From positions 1,798,001-1,862,000 of the forward strand of contig NZ_CP018139.1 in NCBI RefSeq assembly GCF_001886615.1: a DNA stretch of 64,000 nucleotides, given 5' to 3'. Each line of letters begins with the position of its first letter. The stretch's first letter is position 1. Position numbers and translations under genes: made by a program. The notes below the pieces were generated by a model. That model saw only the letters and a program-made list of their open reading frames with translations, was not told the origin of the DNA and did no database searches. The DNA is from Halomonas aestuarii. GTDB taxonomy: Bacteria > Pseudomonadota > Gammaproteobacteria > Pseudomonadales > Halomonadaceae. Positions 49,235 to 60,241 of this stretch are shown here, in pieces.

Positions 49235-49253
49235 ATGTACAAACATTGTACAT
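49235..49253. promoter_or_regulatory. Palindromic operator ATGTACA-N5-TGTACAT
   Basis: A perfect 7-5-7 inverted repeat ATGTACAAACATTGTACAT in the region between the divergent MscS-type and crcB genes, in an AT-rich island. It looks like a dimeric repressor site (TetR/GntR-like), but I cannot name the regulator. Confidence 0.5.
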
Positions 49254-49257
49254 CATG

Positions 49258-49360
49258 GCTCGGGTATGCCACTATCGTGTCATTGCAGCGGCCCGGGTCG
49301 CTGCCCCGAGCAAGGCAAGCATGCGATACTCTTGGCCACCCCACGCGGGTGGCTTTTTTT
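49258..49360 (+). ncRNA. Candidate structured leader or small RNA upstream of crcB
   Basis: A 7-bp helix GCTCGGG / CCCGAGC (49258-49264 with 49305-49311) encloses a 20-nt strand and a directly stacked hairpin GCAGCG / CGCTGC (49285-49304) with a GCCCGGGT loop. After a 23-nt linker an intrinsic terminator follows. The layout is that of a riboswitch/attenuator or an independent small RNA. It does not match the fluoride riboswitch consensus. The promoter is not clear. Confidence 0.4.
49335..49360 (+). terminator. Strong intrinsic terminator upstream of crcB
   Basis: GCCACCC, loop CACGC, GGGTGGC followed by seven T residues, ending 37 nt before the first crcB ATG. It cannot end the divergent MscS-type gene and so must end a separate plus-strand RNA. 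Confidence 0.85.
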
Positions 49361-49397
49361 CGTGACGATGTCCTGACGTGCATTGCTGGGGAGTGGG

Positions 49398-49787
49398 ATG
49401 GATCTCGACCCGTTGACACTGCTGGCCGTGGCCGCCGGAGGCGGGCTCGGTGGCATGGCGCGGCTGGCCGTGGGCAACGCCGTGGCGCATCGCCTGGGGG
49501 CCGGCTTTCCGTGGGGAACCCTCGCGGTCAACCTCAGTGGCGCCCTGCTGATGGGGGTGCTGGCCGGCCTGCTGGACCCGACATCGTCTTCCCCGGGACC
49601 GGCGTGGTCGCTGCTGGCCGTCGGCCTGCTGGGGGGCTATACCACCGTCTCCTCGTTCAGCCTGCAGACCCTGACCCTGGTCCAGCAGGGCCGGGGTGTC
49701 GCCGCCATGGCCTACGGCCTGGCGACCCTGGTGGCGGGGTTCGCGGCCCTGCTGGTCGGTGTCTGGCTGGCGGGAGGTCCGGGATGA
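49398..49787 (+). CDS. crcB: Fluoride channel CrcB (first copy)
   Basis: A 129-residue Fluc-type protein that exports fluoride. Four membrane helices; family motifs GGGLGGMARLAVGNAV, FPWGTLAVNLSGALLMG and GGYTTVSSFSLQT (with the pore Phe/Ser/Thr region) are present. Start ATG 49398 follows GGGGAG. Its stop overlaps the second crcB (ATGA). Two different adjacent subunits suggest a heterodimeric channel as in Gram-positive bacteria, or two homodimers. Confidence 0.88.
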   Translation: MDLDPLTLLAVAAGGGLGGMARLAVGNAVAHRLGAGFPWGTLAVNLSGALLMGVLAGLLDPTSSSPGPAWSLLAVGLLGGYTTVSSFSLQTLTLVQQGRGVAAMAYGLATLVAGFAALLVGVWLAGGPG

Positions 49788-50173
49788 TCGCCTGGCGGGC
49801 CTATGGCGTGGTGGGGCTCGGCAGTGCCCTGGGCGCCGCGCTGCGTTACCTCGTCGGATTGGCGCTGGCGGGTCCGGCCTTCCCCTGGGCCACGCTGGCG
49901 GTGAATGGCCTCGGCTCGTGGCTGATCGCCGGCTTCGCCGCCTATGCCGCCCACCGGACCAGCGGCCGGGTGGCGCGCTGGCAGCCCTTCCTGGTCGGGG
50001 GGTTCTGCGGCGGCTTCACCACCTTCTCCCTCTTCGGCCTCGAGACGCTCCAGCTGCTGGCGGCCGGTCGTCCCTGGCTATCGCTGGGCTATGTGCTGGC
50101 CAGCGTGCCGCTGTGGCTGGCGGCGGCCTGGCTGGGGCACCGGGCCGGCCAGCGGGCGGCGGCGCGGGACTGA
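49784..50173 (+). CDS. crcB: Fluoride channel CrcB (second copy)
   Basis: A second 129-residue Fluc protein, clearly different from the first: GLGSALGAALRYLVGLAL, FPWATLAVNGLGSWLIAG and GGFCGGFTTFSLFGLET. All family motifs are intact. It is translationally coupled to the first copy by ATGA and followed 26 bp later by convergent pgi. Confidence 0.9.
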   Translation: MIAWRAYGVVGLGSALGAALRYLVGLALAGPAFPWATLAVNGLGSWLIAGFAAYAAHRTSGRVARWQPFLVGGFCGGFTTFSLFGLETLQLLAAGRPWLSLGYVLASVPLWLAAAWLGHRAGQRAAARD

Positions 50174-50199
50174 CCTCGTCCCGCCGTCAGGGACCGGGC

Positions 50200-51891
50200 T
50201 CAGCCCTTGGCGCCCCGCTTCGCGGCCTTGTTCTTCTCAGACGCGTTCTTCCCTGATGTTTCCGGCGCCGGCGCGTCACCTCCGGCTCCGGCCTGCTCGG
50301 CCGGCGGGGTGAAGTGCTCGCGCAGCAGCGCCAGCAGGCCCTGGGTGGAGGCGTCGAAGTCCTGGCTCCGGGCATCGATGCGCTCGCTGATCTCGCCGGC
50401 GATGCGCTTGCCCAGCTGCACGCCCCACTGGTCGAAGGAGTTGATGTTCCAGATCACCCCCTGGACGAATACCTTGTGCTCGTAGAGCGCGATCAGCGCG
50501 CCGAGGTTTCTCGGCGTGAGCTCGTCGAGCAGCAGCACGCTGGAGGGACGATTGCCCGGGCAGCTGTAGGGGTCGAGCCGGCTGCCGGTCTGGCTGCCCT
50601 CCATGAAGGCATTGGCCTGGGCCAGCATGTTGGTGAGCAGGGCGAAATGGTGGTCCTCGACGCCGGGCTCGGGCTTGAGCGAGGCGATGAAGTCGATGGG
50701 CACGTAGCGGGTGCCCTGGTGCAAGAGCTGGAAGAAGGCATGCTGGCCGTTGGAGCCGGTCTGTCCCCAGACGATCGGCCCGGTCTTGTAGTCCACCGGG
50801 TGGCCGAAGATGTCCACCGACTTGCCGTTGGACTCCATGTCGAGCTGCTGGAGGAAGGCCGGCAGCTGATGCAGCGCCTGGTCGTAGGGCACGATGGCCT
50901 GGGTCTCGGCGCCCTGGAAGTTGATGTGCCAGATGCCGATCAGCGCCATCAGCACCGGCATGTTCTCGGCGAAGGGCGCGGAGAGGAAGTGCTGGTCCAT
51001 CGCGTAGGCGCCCTCCAGCAGCTCCATGAAGCCGTCGAAGCCGATGGAGAGCGCGATGGGCAGCCCGATGGAGGACCACATGGAGTAGCGCCCGCCGACC
51101 CAGGCCCAGAACTCGAAGACGTTCTCCTCGCGGATGCCGAAGGCCATGGCCGCCTGGCGGTTGGTGGAGGCGGCGACGAAGTGCGCCCCCACGTCGGCGT
51201 CCGGGCCGGCCTGCTCCAGGAACCAGCGCCGTGCGGTATGGGCGTTGAGCAGCGTCTCCTGGGTGGAGAAGGTCTTGGTGGAGACGATGAACAGGGTGGT
51301 GGCCGGGTCCAGGCGGCTGAGCACCTTCTGGATGTGGGCGCCGTCGACGTTGGAGACGAAGTGGAAGCCGAGCCCGGGCTGGCGATGCTTGAGCAGCGCC
51401 CGGCAGGCCATGTTGGGGCCGAGGTCCGACCCGCCGATGCCGATGTTGACCACGTCCGTGATGCGCTGGCCATCAAAGCCCGTCCACTCGCCGTTGCGTA
51501 CCGCCTCGGAGAAGGTGCGGATCTGCTCGCGGGTGCGCTGGATCTCCGGCATCACGTCCTGGCCGTCGACCATCAGCGGCCCCTCGCCGAGGTTGCGCAG
51601 GGCGGTATGCAGCACCGGGCGGTCCTCGGTGACGTTGATGATGTCGCCGGAGAACATCTGGGCGCGGCGCTGGACCAGGGCCGAGTGCTCGGCGAGCTCG
51701 ATCAGCTTGTCCAGCACCTCGTCGGAGACGGGCTGCTTGGAGTAGTCGAGGAAGAGCCCGCCGACGCGCAGGCTCATCTTGTCGAAGCGCTCGGGGTCAG
51801 CGGCGAAGTAGTCGCGGATGCGGTCGTCGGCGGTCTTCGCCTGCAGGCCCTTGAGGGCCTGCCAGGTGACGCTGCGGGTGAGTTGGAACAT
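50200..51891 (-). CDS. pgi: Glucose-6-phosphate isomerase
   Basis: A 563-residue enzyme interconverting glucose-6-phosphate and fructose-6-phosphate. Signatures: NIGIGGSDLGPNMACRAL, VSTKTFSTQETLLNA, GGRYSMWSSIGLPIAL, TGPIVWGQTGSNGQHAFFQL and the C-terminal NINSFDQWGVQLGK. A 35-residue Ala/Lys/Gly-rich tail extends past the usual end. Start MFQLTRSVTWQAL is set by homology. It is downstream of mgsA and pyk on the same strand. Confidence 0.97.
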   Translation of the reverse strand: MFQLTRSVTWQALKGLQAKTADDRIRDYFAADPERFDKMSLRVGGLFLDYSKQPVSDEVLDKLIELAEHSALVQRRAQMFSGDIINVTEDRPVLHTALRNLGEGPLMVDGQDVMPEIQRTREQIRTFSEAVRNGEWTGFDGQRITDVVNIGIGGSDLGPNMACRALLKHRQPGLGFHFVSNVDGAHIQKVLSRLDPATTLFIVSTKTFSTQETLLNAHTARRWFLEQAGPDADVGAHFVAASTNRQAAMAFGIREENVFEFWAWVGGRYSMWSSIGLPIALSIGFDGFMELLEGAYAMDQHFLSAPFAENMPVLMALIGIWHINFQGAETQAIVPYDQALHQLPAFLQQLDMESNGKSVDIFGHPVDYKTGPIVWGQTGSNGQHAFFQLLHQGTRYVPIDFIASLKPEPGVEDHHFALLTNMLAQANAFMEGSQTGSRLDPYSCPGNRPSSVLLLDELTPRNLGALIALYEHKVFVQGVIWNINSFDQWGVQLGKRIAGEISERIDARSQDFDASTQGLLALLREHFTPPAEQAGAGGDAPAPETSGKNASEKNKAAKRGAKG

Positions 51892-51944
51892 GGGTGACCT
51901 CTCGGGGTGTCGTTGTCGTCGAGCGGCGCGTGATGCGTGGCGGG

Positions 51945-52424
51945 CTACCGGTCGCTGCGGGCCGATAGCCAGGCGCCGGCATCGGGAATGGTCATCTCGT
52001 AGTCCCGGTCGAGCCAGGGGGAGCTGACCAGGAAGTCGGCGCTGGCCGGGTTGCAGGCCACCGGGATGTTCCACAGGGCCGCCAGGCGCAGCAGGGCCTT
52101 GACGTCGGGGTCGTGGGGCTGCGGCGCGAAGGGGTCCCAGAAGAACACCAGCAGGTCGAGCCCCTGCTCGGCGATGCGGGCGCCGATCTGCTGGTCGCCG
52201 CCCAGGGGGCCGCTCATCAGGCCCTCCACCTCTAGGCCCAGCTGGCGCGAGATGCGACCCGCGGTGGTGCCGGTGCCGATCAGGGCGTGGCCGGCCAGGG
52301 TCTGCTGCCAGCGGGCCACCCACTCGAGCAGTTCGTCCTTCTTGCCGTCGTGGGCGACCAGCGCGATGCGCTTTCTGGCCGGCAGGGTCCGCGTCACGTT
52401 CCGCGGGGGGCGGATCTCATTCAT
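51945..52424 (-). CDS. mgsA: Methylglyoxal synthase
   Basis: A 159-residue enzyme making methylglyoxal and phosphate from dihydroxyacetone phosphate, a bypass relieving phosphosugar build-up. Family motifs: [41 protein letters not shown] with the catalytic Asp, and [20 protein letters not shown]. Its start overlaps the pyk 3' end by 8 nt, linking the bypass to lower glycolysis. Confidence 0.95.
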   Translation of the reverse strand: MNEIRPPRNVTRTLPARKRIALVAHDGKKDELLEWVARWQQTLAGHALIGTGTTAGRISRQLGLEVEGLMSGPLGGDQQIGARIAEQGLDLLVFFWDPFAPQPHDPDVKALLRLAALWNIPVACNPASADFLVSSPWLDRDYEMTIPDAGAWLSARSDR

Positions 52425-53889
52425 GGCGGGCCTCCACGGCGAGGGCCTTCAGGGTGTTGGTGCCGCCGTGGGCGTTCATGTGGTCGCCCCGGGTGAGGAT
52501 CACGTGGTCGCCGGGCGCGGCGATGCCCTGCCGGATCAGCAGCGCCAGGGCCTGGTCGTTGAGCTCGGTGGCGCCCATCTCGCTGGTGTCGAAGGGCAGC
52601 GAGACCACTCCGCGGTAGAGCGCCATGCGCCGCTGGGCGATCGGGTTGTGGGCCAGCCCGACGATGGGCAGCCCCGAGCTGATCCGCGAGGCGATCAGCG
52701 GCGTGTAGCCGGACGCGGTCATGCAGGCGATGGCGGCCACCCCGGCGAGGTGGTTGGCGGCGTACATGGCGGACAGCGCGATGGTCTCGTCGATCCGGCT
52801 GAAGCCCTCGTGGATGCGGTGGCCGGACTCCTGGATGCGCCGTTCGCGCTCGGCGCCCAGGCAGACCCGGTCCATCGCCTCCACGGTCTCCACCGGGAAG
52901 TCGCCGGCGGCGGTCTCGGCGGAGAGCATCACCGCATCGGTGCCGTCGAGCACGGCGTTGGCCACGTCGAAGACCTCGGCCCGGGTGGGCAGCGGCGAGT
53001 CGATCATCGACTCCATCATCTGGGTGGCGGTGATCACCGCGCGGTTCAGCGTGCGGGCGTGCTTGATGATGCGCTTCTGGGTGCCGATCAGCTTGGCGTC
53101 GCCGATCTCCACGCCCAGGTCGCCGCGGGCCACCATCACCGCCTCGCTGGCGCGGATGATGCCGTCCAGGGTGTCGTCGTCGGCCACGGCCTCGGCGCGC
53201 TCGAGCTTGGCCACCAGGCCGATCTCGGCGCCTGCCTCGCCGAGCAGCTCGCGGGCCTCGACCATGTCGGCGGCGCTGCGCGGGAAGGAGATCGCCAGGT
53301 AGTCGACGCCGATCGCCACGGCGGTGGCGAGGTCGGCCTTGTCCTTGGCGGTCAGCGCCGGGGCGGAGAGGCCGCCGCCCTGCTTGTTGATGCCCTTGTT
53401 GTTGGAGAGCCGGCCGCCCACCACCACGCTGGTGTGGATCAGGTGGTCGGCGACCCGGTTGACGTCGAGCACCAGCCGGCCGTCGTCGAGCAGCAGGCGG
53501 TCGCCGGGGCCGACGTCGTCGGCCAGGGTCTTGTAGTCGCAGCCGACGCGGGTCTCGTCGCCCTGGTCGCTGCCCAGGCCCATGTCGAGGATGAAGGACT
53601 GGCCCTCCTCGAGGGTCACGGCGCCCTCCCTGAAGCGGGCGATGCGGATCTTGGGGCCCTGGAGGTCGCCGAGGACGGCGACACTGCGCCCCAGGCGCTC
53701 GGCGATCTCGCGCACCCGGGTCAGGCGCTGGCGGTGGTCGTCGGGGCTGCCGTGGGAGAAGTTGAGGCGCACCACGTCGACGCCGGCTTTGAGCATCGCC
53801 TCCAGCACGCCCTCCCGGTCGCTGGCCGGGCCCAGGGTGGCGACAATCTTGGTGCGGCGGATGGGGGTGTGCAGCGGGGTGGTCGACAT
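52417..53889 (-). CDS. pyk: Pyruvate kinase
   Basis: A 490-residue enzyme converting PEP and ADP to pyruvate and ATP. The barrel contains [62 protein letters not shown] and [18 protein letters not shown]; the B domain lies near 75-165 and the C domain ends the protein. Start has GGAGGAG upstream. Divergent from gap across a 380-bp region with HexR-like sites. First gene of pyk-mgsA-pgi. Confidence 0.96.
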   Translation of the reverse strand: MSTTPLHTPIRRTKIVATLGPASDREGVLEAMLKAGVDVVRLNFSHGSPDDHRQRLTRVREIAERLGRSVAVLGDLQGPKIRIARFREGAVTLEEGQSFILDMGLGSDQGDETRVGCDYKTLADDVGPGDRLLLDDGRLVLDVNRVADHLIHTSVVVGGRLSNNKGINKQGGGLSAPALTAKDKADLATAVAIGVDYLAISFPRSAADMVEARELLGEAGAEIGLVAKLERAEAVADDDTLDGIIRASEAVMVARGDLGVEIGDAKLIGTQKRIIKHARTLNRAVITATQMMESMIDSPLPTRAEVFDVANAVLDGTDAVMLSAETAAGDFPVETVEAMDRVCLGAERERRIQESGHRIHEGFSRIDETIALSAMYAANHLAGVAAIACMTASGYTPLIASRISSGLPIVGLAHNPIAQRRMALYRGVVSLPFDTSEMGATELNDQALALLIRQGIAAPGDHVILTRGDHMNAHGGTNTLKALAVEARHE

Positions 53890-53943
53890 GTCGGTGCTCC
53901 TCCGGAGACAGTGCTTGTTATCTGGTCACCATACCGTCTTAGC

Positions 53944-53958
53944 GGTAAGTTTACTACA
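53944..53958 (-). promoter_or_regulatory. HexR-like site near pyk
   Basis: On the minus strand TGTAGTAAACTTACC matches 13 of 15 positions of TGTARTWWWAYTACA, the published HexR-type consensus as I recall it. It lies 55 bp upstream of the pyk ATG, just upstream of a TATGGT -10-like element, a position suited to repression. Confidence 0.5.
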
Positions 53959-54079
53959 TTGCCGCTCGACCCCGAGGGCCCGGGGCGCACTCCCCTGGAA
54001 GGGAAAGAGTGGCGTGGAATGGCGCGCCGTGCCCTCAGGCATCTGCCGCGGGGCGAGGGTTCGAGCCGCACCATATGTT

Positions 54080-54094
54080 GTAAAGTTACTAAAA
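54080..54094 (+). promoter_or_regulatory. HexR-like site upstream of gap
   Basis: TGTAAAGTTACTAAA matches 12 of 15 positions of the same consensus and contains the short palindrome GTAA-AG-TTAC. It lies about 175 bp upstream of the gap ATG. Confidence 0.4.
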
Positions 54095-54269
54095 AGTTCT
54101 TGAGCGCTGGGCGCGACTGGTCCACATTATAGGGCACATGATACGTGGCCCACCGCGCAGGGAAGGGCGCGCCGACGGGCTCGCCATGAGCCGGACGCCC
54201 GCCAGGACACCTCTCGCCCATCGGCTCAGCCACGACGACAGAACGCACTGGACCGAGGAGAATAACGCC

Positions 54270-55268
54270 ATGACGCTCAAGATCGCCATCAACGGCTTCG
54301 GCCGCATCGGCCGCAACGTGCTGCGGGCCCTCTACGAGAACGGCTACCGCGATCGCGTGAAGGTGGTCGCCATCAATGACCTCGGCGATCCGGCCCTGAA
54401 TGCCCATCTGCTGCGCCATGACACCGTGCATGGTCACTTTCCCTTCGCCGTCGATCACGACGAGGAGAGCATGACCGTGGACGGCCAGCGGATCGCCATC
54501 CTCTCCGAGCGAGACCCCGCCGCCCTGCCGTGGAAGGCCCTGGGGGTCGACCTGGTGATGGAGTGCACCGGCCTGTTCGTGAAGCGCGAGGCGGCCGCGA
54601 AGCACATCGCGGCCGGCGCGGAGCGCGTGCTGATCTCCGCCCCCAGCCCGGATGCCGACGCCACGGTGGTGTACGGCGTCAACGAGGACGTGCTCACCGC
54701 CGAGCACAAGGTGGTCTCCAACGCCTCCTGCACCACCAACTGCCTGGCCCCGGTCGCCAAGGCGCTCAACGACGCGGTGGGCATCGAGAACGGCCTGATG
54801 ACCACGGTGCACGCCTACACCAACGACCAGAACCTCTCCGACGTCTACCACAAGGACCCCTACCGGGCCCGCAGCGCCACGCACTCTATGATCCCGACCA
54901 AGACCGGCGCGGCGGCGGCGGTGGGGCTGGTGCTGCCCGAACTCGCCGGCAAGTTCGATGGCCTGGCGGTGCGCGTGCCGGTGATCAACGTCTCCCTGGT
55001 GGACCTGACCTTCAATGCCGGTCGCGACACCACCAAGGAAGAGATCAACGAGATCGTCGCCCGGGCGGCCGAGGCGTCGCCGGTGCTGGCGGTCAATGCC
55101 CAGCCGCTGGTCTCCATCGACTTCAACCACGACGCGAACTCCTCGACCTTCGACACCAACCACACCCGGGTGAACGGCCGCCTGGTCAAGGTCATGGCCT
55201 GGTATGACAACGAGTGGGGCTTCTCCAACCGCATGCTGGACACCGCCCTGGCCATGCACGATGCCTGA
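54270..55268 (+). CDS. gap: Type I glyceraldehyde-3-phosphate dehydrogenase
   Basis: A 332-residue NAD(P)-dependent enzyme. The Rossmann start [15 protein letters not shown], catalytic Cys in [52 protein letters not shown] and [14 protein letters not shown] are intact. GAGGAG precedes ATG 54270. It is divergent from pyk; a strong terminator follows 46 bp after its stop. Confidence 0.97.
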   Translation: MTLKIAINGFGRIGRNVLRALYENGYRDRVKVVAINDLGDPALNAHLLRHDTVHGHFPFAVDHDEESMTVDGQRIAILSERDPAALPWKALGVDLVMECTGLFVKREAAAKHIAAGAERVLISAPSPDADATVVYGVNEDVLTAEHKVVSNASCTTNCLAPVAKALNDAVGIENGLMTTVHAYTNDQNLSDVYHKDPYRARSATHSMIPTKTGAAAAVGLVLPELAGKFDGLAVRVPVINVSLVDLTFNAGRDTTKEEINEIVARAAEASPVLAVNAQPLVSIDFNHDANSSTFDTNHTRVNGRLVKVMAWYDNEWGFSNRMLDTALAMHDA

Positions 55269-55314
55269 GCTGGCCAAGCCTTGACATCGGGGCCCGCCGG
55301 GGCTTCGATAGGGA

Positions 55315-55344
55315 CGCCGGAGCGACACGCCGCTCCGGCGTTTT
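55315..55344 (+). terminator. Intrinsic terminator after gap
   Basis: A 10-bp stem CGCCGGAGCG / CGCTCCGGCG with loop ACACGC followed by TTTT, 46 bp after the gap stop. Confidence 0.85.
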
Positions 55345-55367
55345 CATGTCCATGACAGGGTGTCCCA

Positions 55368-56111
55368 GTGCTACCTGACTATTCCTGTCTTGCGTGGACA
55401 GTGATCATCTTCTCAACCTACCTGACCGGCGTATCCAAGGGCGGTTTCGCCGGCGGATTCGGGACGCTCTCGGTACCCCTGATGGCCCTGGCCATCGGCC
55501 CCATCGAAGCGGCCGGTCTGCTGCTGCCCCTCCTGCTGGTCATGGATGCCTTCACGGTCAAGGCCTGGTGGGGGCATCATGACGTGGCGGAAGTGCGGCG
55601 ACTGGTGCCGGGGATGGCCATCGGTGTCGTGATCGGCACCCTGGCGATCGGCAGTCTCGATGAGGATGGGGTGCGCTTGCTGTTGGGCCTGATGTCGCTG
55701 GTGTTTGCGCTCTACATGCTGGTTCGTCCCGCGGTGTCACGGCCCATCTCATCCAACTGGGCGCTGCCTTCGGGCATCGGCTGCGGCTTCACCAGCTTCC
55801 TGGCCCATGCCGGGTCACCGCCCCTCAATCTCTACCTGATTCCTCGACACTTGAGCAAGGAGTCCTTCATCGCCACCATCGCGATCGCCTTCGCCGTGGT
55901 GAACCTGATGAAGCTCGGCCCTTACCTCTGGCTGGGCGAGATCAACCTCACGAGTGCCTGGGCCTCTCTTGTGCTGGTGCCGGTGGCCTGGTTCGGGGTG
56001 AAAAGTGGCATCTGGCTGCAGCACCGGGTCAGCGAGTGGCTCTTCTATCGCCTGGTGGTCCTGGCCATGGCCATCGTCGGCGTGCAGCTGGTGGTCCAGG
56101 CGCTGGGATGA
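55368..56111 (+). CDS. TauE/SafE family sulfite/sulfonate exporter-like protein
   Basis: A 247-residue inner-membrane protein with about eight helices in two related halves. The first repeat has STYLTGVSKGGFAGGFGTLSVP and the second SGIGCGFTSFLAHAGSPPLN, the family hallmarks. Members export sulfite, sulfoacetate or other anions; the substrate is unknown here. GTG 55368 is the probable start, with AGGG 8 nt upstream. Convergent with the aspartate kinase (3-bp gap). Confidence 0.87.
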   Translation: MLPDYSCLAWTVIIFSTYLTGVSKGGFAGGFGTLSVPLMALAIGPIEAAGLLLPLLLVMDAFTVKAWWGHHDVAEVRRLVPGMAIGVVIGTLAIGSLDEDGVRLLLGLMSLVFALYMLVRPAVSRPISSNWALPSGIGCGFTSFLAHAGSPPLNLYLIPRHLSKESFIATIAIAFAVVNLMKLGPYLWLGEINLTSAWASLVLVPVAWFGVKSGIWLQHRVSEWLFYRLVVLAMAIVGVQLVVQALG

Positions 56112-56114
56112 GCC

Positions 56115-57410
56115 TCACGCTGGGATATGCCAGGTCGCCGGACACTCCCTCGAGTGGAACAGATACTGGGCGGTGGTGGCGTTGCGCCGCTCGGCGAGGA
56201 CCTCGCGTCCCTCGCTGAGCCCCGCCAGCAGGGATGCTGTCGGGTATCTCACGGTCAGCAAGGTCAGGTCGTCCCGGCGCACCACCGCGAAGTCGGCACA
56301 CAGCGATGCGACCAGCGGCTCCAGGCGGGCGGGGTGACTGTCCAGGCAGAGCGAGAGGCGCATGGCCCCGGCATCGATCAGGCCGGCATGCAGGCCGGCC
56401 GTCACGAGTCGGCCCAGGATGTCGTGCTGGCGGGCTTCGTCCATGAAGGCGAAGTCGTGCGGGCGGATCTCCAGCAGTGTCTGCTCCTCGCGGAGCATGA
56501 AGGCGGGTACATCGCCATCATGGAAAGCATCCCCGCCGATGGTGCTGCCCGGGGCCTCGAGGGTCAGGAAGGAGCGCACCGTCAGCGGGATCGCCTTCTG
56601 CTGAAGGGGGGCCAGGGTCTTGGGGTGGATCACCGTGGCGCCGTGCCAGGCCAGCTCGATCGCCTCGCTGAAGGAGATCCGACCGAACTGAACCGCATTG
56701 TCGAAGCGTCGCGGGTCGGCGTTGAAGAGTCCCGGCACGTCCTTCCAGATCGTCACCCCCTCGGCCGCCAGGCAGTGGGCGAGGATCGCCGCGGTATAGT
56801 CCGAGCCCTCGCGGCCCAGGGTGGTCGAGGCGCCCTTGGCGGTGCCGCCGATGAACCCCTGGGTGACGCGGATCCGGCCGTCTTCGACGTCCAGGCCGCG
56901 CACCCGCTCGGCCGTGGCCGCCCAGTCGACGTTCGCCTCCTGATGGGTGTCATCGGTGACGATCAGCTCCCGGGCATCGCGCCACTCGGTCGTCAGGCCG
57001 ACCTCGTCGAGCCAGGCGCTGACGATGGTGGTGGAGAGCAGCTCGCCGAAGCAGACGGTCTGGTCGTAGTGGAAGGGCCGCTCGCGTCCCGCATGGGCCC
57101 GGTGACGCCGGTCGAGATCGGCGATGAGCGCCTCGACCCTCTGGGCCACGGGATCCGCAGACGCCCCGAAGAGCGCCTCGACGGTGGCGAGGTGGTCGCG
57201 GCGCAGACGCTCGAGCCGATCGCGGTAGTCGTCAGGGTCGTTGCCCCGGGCCGCCGCGAGCAGCGCCTCCAGGGCATTGGTGGTCTTTCCCATGGCCGAG
57301 ACCACCACGACCAGCGGGCGTTCGGGGAAGTGGGCGAGCAGCCGGCCCAGATGGCGGATAGCGTCGGCATCCCGGATCGAGGCGCCGCCGAACTTGAAGA
57401 CCTGGGTCAT
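56115..57410 (-). CDS. Aspartate kinase (divergent stand-alone type)
   Basis: A 431-residue kinase phosphorylating aspartate, first step to aspartate semialdehyde. The kinase domain has VFKFGGASIRDADAIRHL, VVSAMGKTTNALEAL, QGFIGGTAKGASTTLGREGS (in parts) and DVPGLFNADPR; the C-terminal 150 residues are ACT-like regulatory domains. It resembles KFGGAS-type enzymes rather than the usual KFGGTS LysC. It is followed on the same strand only by convergent sequence, and lies beside the carboxyspermidine genes that consume aspartate semialdehyde, suggesting a dedicated supply (inference). Confidence 0.88.
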   Translation of the reverse strand: MTQVFKFGGASIRDADAIRHLGRLLAHFPERPLVVVVSAMGKTTNALEALLAAARGNDPDDYRDRLERLRRDHLATVEALFGASADPVAQRVEALIADLDRRHRAHAGRERPFHYDQTVCFGELLSTTIVSAWLDEVGLTTEWRDARELIVTDDTHQEANVDWAATAERVRGLDVEDGRIRVTQGFIGGTAKGASTTLGREGSDYTAAILAHCLAAEGVTIWKDVPGLFNADPRRFDNAVQFGRISFSEAIELAWHGATVIHPKTLAPLQQKAIPLTVRSFLTLEAPGSTIGGDAFHDGDVPAFMLREEQTLLEIRPHDFAFMDEARQHDILGRLVTAGLHAGLIDAGAMRLSLCLDSHPARLEPLVASLCADFAVVRRDDLTLLTVRYPTASLLAGLSEGREVLAERRNATTAQYLFHSRECPATWHIPA

Positions 57411-57527
57411 GGTGAATCCTCGCACTGTGGCATGACGTCTCTGTCGATACCTTGCGCGAAAGTCGCGAGCGAGAAAAGTGCGAGTCGCCGCCCGGCAGCG
57501 TGAATCGATGAGAGGGGCGAAACGACG

Positions 57528-57549
57528 ACAGGCACCCGAGGGTGCCTGT
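57528..57549 (-). terminator. Hairpin after nspC
   Basis: A 9-bp stem ACAGGCACC / GGTGCCTGT with a CGAG loop lies 31 bp beyond the nspC stop. There is no adjacent T tract on the minus strand (CGTCGTTTCG). Confidence 0.55.
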
Positions 57550-57580
57550 TTGCGTCCTGTCCAAGTGCTTCCGGACGGCG

Positions 57581-58738
<1,158 letters not shown>

Positions 58739-58744
58739 CGTGGA

Positions 58745-59944
<1,200 letters not shown>

Positions 59945-60204
59945 GGGGTTTCGAATCCAGATCGAGAAATGTTCAACAATGATGGGGCCTTATCGGTGGA
60001 TGGACCGCCTCGGCGAGCCCGGACCCGATGCCTCCCCGGTCGTACTCATGCGCGGGCCCGGCAGGGCAGGCACGTGTGCGCGATGATGGCGGCGAAGCGA
60101 GTCGGGGGCAAGTGCTTTTCGCGGTCGGCCTCAGACGAAAGGCTAGGGCGCGGGCCCGGTGCCCGGCCGGGAGGCCGGCATGGTGAACAGTGGGGGCAGA
60201 AACG

Positions 60205-60226
60205 AAAAAAGCGCCCGTAGGCGCTT
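60205..60226 (-). terminator. Intrinsic terminator of ssrA
   Basis: On the minus strand AAGCGCC, TACG, GGCGCTT runs into TTTTTT, 16 nt beyond the tmRNA CCA end. Confidence 0.9.
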
Positions 60227-60241
60227 GATTCGTCGACTGTT

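Larger units (their letters stand above)
53890..54269. other. Divergent pyk-gap control region
   Basis: This 380-bp gap contains no supportable gene. It holds an AT-rich block next to pyk (53,930-53,960) and one upstream of gap (54,070-54,135), each with a HexR-like site. Elements such as TTGAGC (54101) with TATAGG (54129) are present, but the spacing of 22 is poor, so I do not call a gap promoter. Confidence 0.6.

Noticed and set aside
54050-54076. GGTTCGAGC followed by ACCA, resembling a tRNA T arm and CCA end
   Set aside because: The 5-bp T stem does not pair and no anticodon or acceptor stem can be built upstream.
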